From contig JAAYMM010000002.1 of the NCBI GenBank assembly GCA_012521335.1, positions 1 to 53,029 of the forward strand: a stretch of DNA of 53,029 nucleotides, read 5' to 3'. The first letter of the stretch is position 1; each line of letters begins with the position of its first letter. The position numbers and the translations under genes were made by a program. Below the pieces are notes generated by a model. It was not told the origin of the DNA, searched no databases, and saw only the letters and a program-made list of their open reading frames with translations. This stretch comes from Bacillota bacterium. Lineage in GTDB: Bacteria; Bacillota; Limnochordia; Darwinibacteriales; Darwinibacteriaceae. Below, piece by piece: positions 48,425 to 53,029 of this stretch.

Positions 48425-49762
48425 ATGGCTTTTCAGAACCTATCATCCCGCCTGCAGGAGACCATGCGGAAACTGCGGGGCAAGGGCCGCTTAAGCGAAA
48501 AAGATGTGGACCAGGCTCTGCGCGAAATCCGGCTGGCTCTGCTGGAAGCGGATGTGAACTACAAAGTGGTGCGGGATTTCATCGCCCATGTGAAGGAAAG
48601 GGCCACTGGCCATGAGGTTCTCAGCAGCCTCACCCCTGCCCAGCAGGTGATCCGCATCGTCAACGAAGAGCTCACTCAGCTCATGGGCGGCACCCAAGTG
48701 AAGCTTACCTTGTCCAGCCAGCCCCCTAGCGTGATCATGATGGTGGGCCTGCAGGGTTCGGGCAAGACTACAACTTCGGGCAAGTTAGCCCGCCTGCTCA
48801 AAACCCAGGGGCACCGCCCGCTGCTGGTGGCCTGCGACATCTACCGCCCAGCGGCCATCAAGCAGTTACAGGTCTTAGGCGAACAGCTGGAGATACCTGT
48901 ATTCAGCATGGGTGAGCAGAACCCGGTGGATATCGCCAAAGCAGCCTGCAGCCATGCCCGCAAGTTCGGCAACGACGTGGTGCTGTTGGATACGGCTGGG
49001 CGGTTGCACGTGGATGAAGAGCTCATGCAGGAACTGGTGGAGATCAAGGAAGCGGTGCAGCCAGCGGAGATTCTACTGGTTGTGGATGCCATGACCGGTC
49101 AAGATGCGGTCAATGTGGCCGAAACCTTCAATGCACGCCTCGATGTTGGCGGCGTGGTCCTGACCAAGCTTGATGGCGATGCCCGGGGCGGAGCCGCCCT
49201 ATCCGTAAAAGCGGTGACAGGAAAGCCTATCAAGTTCGTGGGGGTCAGCGAGAAGATGGATGGTTTGGAACCCTTCCATCCCGACCGCATGGCTTCCCGC
49301 ATCTTAGGCATGGGGGATATCCTCACCCTGATTGAAAAGGCCGCGGCAGCCGTCGATCAGGAGAAGGCCGAGAAAATGGCGGCCAAGCTGAAGGAAGCCG
49401 AGTTTACCCTGGAAGATTTCTTGGAGCAGATCGAACAGATGAAGGAGATGGGCCCCATCGATCAGCTCATTGGCATGATACCAGGTTTGGGAGGGGCCAA
49501 GCATCTTAAGGGTCTGGAAGTGGATGATTCCCACTTGAAGAAAATTGAAGCGATCATCAACTCCATGACGCCTGAAGAAAGGCGCAGGCCCGAGATTATC
49601 GGGGGGTCCAGGCGCAAAAGGATCGCTCAGGGGTCTGGAACCAAGGTGCAGGATGTGAACCGGCTGCTCAAACAGTTTGCCCAGACCAAGCAGATGTTGA
49701 AGCAGTTTTCCAGTGTGCCTAAAGGGCGCAAAAGAAAGGGAATGTTTTCCCTGTTCCAATAG
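48425..49762 (+). CDS. ffh: Signal recognition particle GTPase Ffh
   Basis: Ffh binds signal sequences as they leave the ribosome and SRP RNA. The start is ATG 48425 with TAGGAGAG upstream, giving 445 residues. N domain (1-90), G domain with GLQGSGKTTTSGK (about 108), DTAGRLHVDEEL and TKLDGDARGGAAL, and a methionine-rich M domain (about 300-445) with the RNA-binding GSRRKRIAQGSGTKVQDVN. Complete. Confidence 0.97.
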   Translation: MAFQNLSSRLQETMRKLRGKGRLSEKDVDQALREIRLALLEADVNYKVVRDFIAHVKERATGHEVLSSLTPAQQVIRIVNEELTQLMGGTQVKLTLSSQPPSVIMMVGLQGSGKTTTSGKLARLLKTQGHRPLLVACDIYRPAAIKQLQVLGEQLEIPVFSMGEQNPVDIAKAACSHARKFGNDVVLLDTAGRLHVDEELMQELVEIKEAVQPAEILLVVDAMTGQDAVNVAETFNARLDVGGVVLTKLDGDARGGAALSVKAVTGKPIKFVGVSEKMDGLEPFHPDRMASRILGMGDILTLIEKAAAAVDQEKAEKMAAKLKEAEFTLEDFLEQIEQMKEMGPIDQLIGMIPGLGGAKHLKGLEVDDSHLKKIEAIINSMTPEERRRPEIIGGSRRKRIAQGSGTKVQDVNRLLKQFAQTKQMLKQFSSVPKGRKRKGMFSLFQ

Positions 49763-49791
49763 ATTGAGTACCCTAAGAGGAGGTGATGGAC

Positions 49792-50064
49792 ATGGCAGTG
49801 AGGATTCGTCTCAAGAGGATGGGCGCCAAGAAGAGGCCGTTTTACCGTTTGGTAGTGGCCGATTCGCGGGCCGCTCGGGATGGCGCGTTTATCGAAAGCA
49901 TTGGCTACTACAACCCAATCGCTGATCCCGCGGAGATCCAGATTGACGAGGAGAAAGCATTGGATTGGCTGCGAAAAGGTGCCCGGCCATCGGATACGGC
50001 CAAGTCGCTGCTCAAGCGCGCGGGAGTCTTGGATAAGTTTGCCGCATCCCGTAAGGAAGGGTAG
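49792..50064 (+). CDS. rpsP: Ribosomal protein bS16
   Basis: The 90-residue 30S protein begins [20 protein letters not shown], the standard S16 opening, with GAGGAGGTGA 6 nt before the ATG. The rest ([20 protein letters not shown]) is also typical. It precedes khpA and rimM in the common order. Confidence 0.97.
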   Translation: MAVRIRLKRMGAKKRPFYRLVVADSRAARDGAFIESIGYYNPIADPAEIQIDEEKALDWLRKGARPSDTAKSLLKRAGVLDKFAASRKEG

Positions 50065-50073
50065 GAGGTCAGT

Positions 50074-50313
50074 GTGAAGAACTTAATTGAATTTATCGGT
50101 AAGTCTCTGGCCAGCCATCCAGAAGAGGTCATTGTGGACGTCCGGGAAAAGGGGCGTGAACTGGTCTACACCCTGTATGTGGCACCCGATGACATGGGGC
50201 GCCTGATCGGCAAGGGCGGGCGTATTGCTAACGCAATCCGCTCTGTGGTTAAAGCTTCTGCCATCAAGTCAGGGGTTCAAGTCCATGTGGAAATCGAAGA
50301 GAGACAAGCCTAA
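50074..50313 (+). CDS. khpA: KH-domain RNA-binding protein KhpA
   Basis: The 79-residue protein is a single KH domain with the GxxG loop in GRLIGKGGRIANAIRSVV. It starts at GTG 50074 with GTAGGAGGT upstream. KhpA usually pairs with KhpB (Jag) to regulate RNAs, cell elongation and division. It lies between rpsP and rimM as usual. Confidence 0.96.
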   Translation: MKNLIEFIGKSLASHPEEVIVDVREKGRELVYTLYVAPDDMGRLIGKGGRIANAIRSVVKASAIKSGVQVHVEIEERQA

Positions 50314-50836
50314 GTGGATCGTTGTGGGTGAGGTGGCGGCCACCTGGGGTAATCGCGGTGAGATCAAGATCATTCCCCACACTGATTTTCCCGAGCGCTT
50401 CAAGCAGATGGAGGCGGTGCGGCTGTTTTTGCCAGAGGTGGAAGAGCCCGAGGCTCTCATTCCCCTGGAATCCTGCCGCGAGCACAAAGACGGCTTGCTC
50501 CTCAAGCTCAAGGGAGTGGACGGCATTGACGAAGCGGAAAAGCTGCGCGGCATGCTGATCAAAGTGAGCGAGAAGGAACTGATGCCGCTTCCGCCGGGCC
50601 GCTATTACATCTTCCAGATCATCGGCCTGGAATGCCAAACCGATCCCGGAGAGAAGCTGGGTGTGGTTACCGATGTCCTGTCCACAGGGGCCAATGATGT
50701 CTATGTGGTGAAACCCTATCCTGGGGTGAGCAAGCAGAGAGAGGTCTTAATTCCTGCCATTCCCCAAGTGGTGAAAGACATCCGGCCAGAGGAAGGCTTG
50801 ATGATTATCGAGCCGATGGACGGTTTGCTCGAGTGA
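50285..50836 (+). CDS. rimM: Ribosome maturation factor RimM
   Basis: RimM helps assemble the 30S head around S19. The 183 residues contain the N-terminal beta-barrel ([27 protein letters not shown], then ...EEAEKLRGM-like [10 protein letters not shown]) and the PRC-barrel domain ([34 protein letters not shown]). The start at ATG 50285 overlaps khpA by 29 nt and gives a ~12-residue basic extension; a GTG at 50324 would give a more usual N-terminus but lacks a ribosome site. Confidence 0.92.
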   Translation: MWKSKRDKPKWIVVGEVAATWGNRGEIKIIPHTDFPERFKQMEAVRLFLPEVEEPEALIPLESCREHKDGLLLKLKGVDGIDEAEKLRGMLIKVSEKELMPLPPGRYYIFQIIGLECQTDPGEKLGVVTDVLSTGANDVYVVKPYPGVSKQREVLIPAIPQVVKDIRPEEGLMIIEPMDGLLE

Positions 50837-50853
50837 CGTTGGGGGGTGAGCAC

Positions 50854-51627
50854 ATGCGCTTTGACATCCTCACCTTGTTTCCCGAGATGTTTAGTGGGCC
50901 GTTGAGCACCAGCATTATCGGGAAAGCTAGGGAACGGGGACTGCTGTCAGTGGAGATCTGGAATATTCGCGATTATGCGCTGGATAAGCATCGTACCGTT
51001 GATGATACTCCCTACGGCGGAGGCGCTGGGATGGTTATGCGGCCAGATGTTCTGGTTCGGGCCATTGAAGCGGTACGGGGTGATTCCGATGCTCCGGTGA
51101 TCTACTTATCTCCCCAGGGGAGTGTGTTCAACCAGCAGATGGCAGCAGAACTGGCCCGGCTGCCGCGATTGATCCTGTTAGCTGGGCACTATGAGGAAAT
51201 CGATGAGCGCGTGCGCCAGAACTGGGTGGACTGGGAATTAAGCATTGGAGATTATGTGCTCACAGGCGGAGAATTACCAGCCATGGTGGTTGTAGATGCG
51301 GTGGCGAGGCTGCTGCCAGGAGTATTGGGTGATGCCAGCTCGCTGCAGGAAGAGTCGTTCCAAGACGGTCTGCTGGATTATCCCCAGTATACCAGGCCGG
51401 CCAACTTCCGCGATCTGCAGGTGCCTGAAGTATTGCTCAGCGGACATCATGAGCAAATCCGCCGTTTCAGATTGAAGGAGTCGCTGCGGCGCACCCTGCT
51501 GCGGCGGCCAGATCTGCTGCAGCACAGAGAGCTGTCAGCGGAAGAACGCGAGATTCTAGAAGAATTGGTGCAGGAGTATTCCTGTGAAGGGAGGGTAAAT
51601 GACGATGAACATCATTCAGACCATTGA
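50854..51627 (+). CDS. trmD: tRNA (guanine-37-N1) methyltransferase TrmD
   Basis: TrmD methylates G37 of tRNAs reading CNN and GGN codons, preventing frameshifts. I start at ATG 50854 with GGGGGGTGAG upstream; 257 residues. The SPOUT trefoil-knot features are [27 protein letters not shown] and the SAM-binding [16 protein letters not shown]. The long C-terminal domain binds the anticodon arm. Its end overlaps rplS by 23 nt. Confidence 0.97.
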   Translation: MRFDILTLFPEMFSGPLSTSIIGKARERGLLSVEIWNIRDYALDKHRTVDDTPYGGGAGMVMRPDVLVRAIEAVRGDSDAPVIYLSPQGSVFNQQMAAELARLPRLILLAGHYEEIDERVRQNWVDWELSIGDYVLTGGELPAMVVVDAVARLLPGVLGDASSLQEESFQDGLLDYPQYTRPANFRDLQVPEVLLSGHHEQIRRFRLKESLRRTLLRRPDLLQHRELSAEEREILEELVQEYSCEGRVNDDEHHSDH

Positions 51628-51949
51628 GCAAGAACAGCTGCGCACTGATCTGCCTGAGTTCGGCCCTGGTGACACCGTGAGGGTACACGTAAAGGTTGTG
51701 GAGGGCAACAACGAGAGAATTCAGGTTTTTGAAGGCGTTGTGATCAAAAGAAGGGGCGGTGGGCTCCGCGAGACCTTTACCGTCCGCAAGGTTTCCCAAG
51801 GTGTAGGCGTGGAAAGGACATTTCCGCTCCACTCGCCTCGGATCGACAAGATCGAAGTGGTTCGCCGCGGTAGAGTTCGCCGGGCCCGCTTGTACTATCT
51901 CAGGGAGCGTTCCGGTAAGGCAGCCCGCATCAAGGAGCTCCGCCGGTAG
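51605..51949 (+). CDS. rplS: Ribosomal protein bL19
   Basis: The 114-residue 50S protein starts at ATG 51605 (GGGAGGG 8 nt upstream; the ATG two codons earlier is too close). Family segments: [32 protein letters not shown] and the C-terminal [20 protein letters not shown]. Complete, and followed by a terminator. Confidence 0.97.
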   Translation: MNIIQTIEQEQLRTDLPEFGPGDTVRVHVKVVEGNNERIQVFEGVVIKRRGGGLRETFTVRKVSQGVGVERTFPLHSPRIDKIEVVRRGRVRRARLYYLRERSGKAARIKELRR

Positions 51950-51968
51950 CGTTTGGGGACCTTTCCCA

Positions 51969-51997
51969 AGGGGAGTGGGGACGACACTCCTCTTTTT
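51969..51997 (+). terminator. Terminator after rplS
   Basis: AGGGGAGTG (51969-51977) pairs with CACTCCTCT (51985-51993), one G-U pair, 7-nt loop, then TTTTT to 51997. It separates the ribosomal run from lepB. Confidence 0.85.
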
Positions 51998-52032
51998 CTA
52001 ATCTGCCAACAGGGAAGGTGGGAGGCACGCGT

Positions 52033-52596
52033 ATGGCGAAATCACAGATCAGAGAGTATGCCGAGGCACTACTCGTTTCGGTGGTGCTGGCGGCCTTTAT
52101 CATACTCTTCATCGCCCAGTCTTTTCTGGTGGAAGGCAGTTCCATGGAACCGTCCTTTCACGACGGCCAGCGCCTCATGGTAGAGAAGGTGAGCTACCGC
52201 TTCAGCGATCCCAAACGGGGAGACGTGGTGGTGTTCAAGTATCCCGGTGACATGCGCCGCAGGTTTATCAAAAGGATCATCGGCCTGCCGGGTGATGAGA
52301 TCACCATCAAGAACGGCTACCTGCACATTAACGGGCAGCGTGTAGAAGAGAACTACATCAACGGCCCCACGTACGGAACCTACAGCGCCCCCACGTTCGG
52401 GCCTGTGTTGGTTCCTGAGGGCCATTACTTCGTGCTGGGCGACAACCGGCGCAACAGCGATGACAGCCGGTACCCCGATGTTGGGTTTGTGCCTAGGAAG
52501 AATTTGGTGGGTAGAGCCATGTTCGTGTACTGGCCGTTGAACCAGATCAGCTGGATCAGCATACCACCGGCCTTGGAAAGGATCGGGGCAGAGTGA
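52033..52596 (+). CDS. lepB: Signal peptidase I
   Basis: LepB removes signal peptides from exported proteins at the outer face of the membrane. I start at ATG 52033 (GGGAGG 7 nt upstream). The 187 residues have one N-terminal membrane helix (ALLVSVVLAAFIILFIAQSF), nucleophile S37 in GSSMEPSF, the catalytic lysine K80 in IKRIIGLPGDE, and the conserved GDNRRNSDDSRYP. Short, single-span Bacillota type. Its stop overlaps the rbgA start (TGATG). Confidence 0.97.
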   Translation: MAKSQIREYAEALLVSVVLAAFIILFIAQSFLVEGSSMEPSFHDGQRLMVEKVSYRFSDPKRGDVVVFKYPGDMRRRFIKRIIGLPGDEITIKNGYLHINGQRVEENYINGPTYGTYSAPTFGPVLVPEGHYFVLGDNRRNSDDSRYPDVGFVPRKNLVGRAMFVYWPLNQISWISIPPALERIGAE

Positions 52597-53029
52597 TGAC
52601 TATCCAATGGTATCCTGGACACATGACCAAAGCCAGGCGCCAGATCCAGGAGGCACTGGCTTTGGTGGATGGTCTGCTGGAAGTGGTGGATGCCAGGGTT
52701 CCTGTAAGCAGCCGCAACCCAGTTCTTCTGGAGTTGACCGATAAGCCGCGCCTGATCGTGCTGACCAAAATGGATTTGGCAGACCCAGAGAAGACCAGCC
52801 AGTGGTTGGAGTACTGGCAGAGTCGCGGAGAGCAGGCCGTTGCGGTAAACTTACTCGCCGGCACAGGCGTGGGCCGGTTGAGGGGCTTGGTGCGGCGCAC
52901 CTTTTCCGGCCTCAAGCGTCAGCCCCGGCTGATGGTGGTGGGGATTCCCAATGTGGGCAAATCGGCCCTGATCAATGCCCTCACCGGCCGGCGGGCCGCT
53001 CAGGTCGGCGCCAGGCCTGGGATAACCAG
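52596..53029 (+). CDS. rbgA: Ribosome biogenesis GTPase RbgA (3' end cut off)
   Basis: RbgA (YlqF) completes 50S assembly, around uL16 incorporation. The 144 visible residues start at ATG 52596 with MTIQWYPGHMTKARRQI, the family opening. The permuted GTPase order is visible: G4 TKMD first, then G1 GIPNVGKSAL, then G2 in ARPGIT at the window end. The G3 motif and C-terminal RNA-binding domain lie beyond the window. Confidence 0.95.
   Translation, partial: MTIQWYPGHMTKARRQIQEALALVDGLLEVVDARVPVSSRNPVLLELTDKPRLIVLTKMDLADPEKTSQWLEYWQSRGEQAVAVNLLAGTGVGRLRGLVRRTFSGLKRQPRLMVVGIPNVGKSALINALTGRRAAQVGARPGIT

Overview
The window is a gene-dense chromosomal segment of fairly high G+C, with ordinary Bacillota operons (gmk-rpoZ-priA-def-fmt-rsmB, pknB-rsgA-rpe-thiN, recG-rsmD-coaD-ylbJ, yceD-rpmF-fapR-plsX, rnc/smc-ftsY-ylxM-ffh-rpsP-khpA-rimM-trmD-rplS-lepB-rbgA). 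Spo0A-like, SigH-like, YlbJ and RsfA-like genes point to a spore former or a relative of one. Several traits (a mycobacterial-type integration host factor, an fhaB-stp-rodA-pbpA-pknB block, a free-standing FakA/DegV pair) suggest a deep clostridial or Limnochordia-like lineage. That placement is inference. I found no prophage, IS element, CRISPR array or rRNA.

Layout. 1-5.2 kb: end of an ABC exporter, then three minus-strand genes (an RluA-type pseudouridine synthase, an RsfA-like regulator, rqcH). 5.2-8.8 kb: a secreted TPR protein and a P-type Ca2+ ATPase preceded by a long nested hairpin. 8.8-17 kb: yicC, mihF, remA, gmk, rpoZ, priA, def, fmt, a YugP-type protease and rsmB. 17-18.3 kb: an unusual insert with a divergent Spo0A, tRNA-Pro(CGG) and a small minus-strand gene resembling the N-terminal domain of tyrosine recombinases. 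18.3-26.7 kb: rlmN, then the FHA/phosphatase/RodA/PBP/kinase block, including a 32-residue membrane peptide, then rsgA and rpe. 26.7-28.4 kb: a candidate structured small RNA with its own promoter and terminator, then a TPP riboswitch with a legible terminator/antiterminator switch controlling thiT-thiN. 28.4-38.2 kb: rpmB, Asp23-family gene, fakA, degV, recG, rsmD, coaD, a coiled-coil gene, ylbJ, a patatin, yceD and rpmF. 38.2-41.1 kb: fapR with a FapR-type operator, plsX, a doubly frameshifted fabD and acpP; fabG and fabF are not here. 41.1-53 kb: rnc, an S24-like regulator divergent from a SigH-like sigma factor, then smc through rbgA, which runs off the window.

The genes cover start and maturation of proteins (def, fmt, ribosome proteins, rRNA and tRNA modification, SRP, signal peptidase), cell-wall growth under Ser/Thr kinase control, phospholipid synthesis under FapR, thiamine uptake and activation, and sporulation-type transcription control. 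The most unusual items are the divergent Spo0A, the S24-like/SigH-like divergent pair inside the usual rnc-smc neighbourhood, the broken fabD, the nested hairpin before the Ca2+ pump and the unassigned RNA upstream of the TPP riboswitch.
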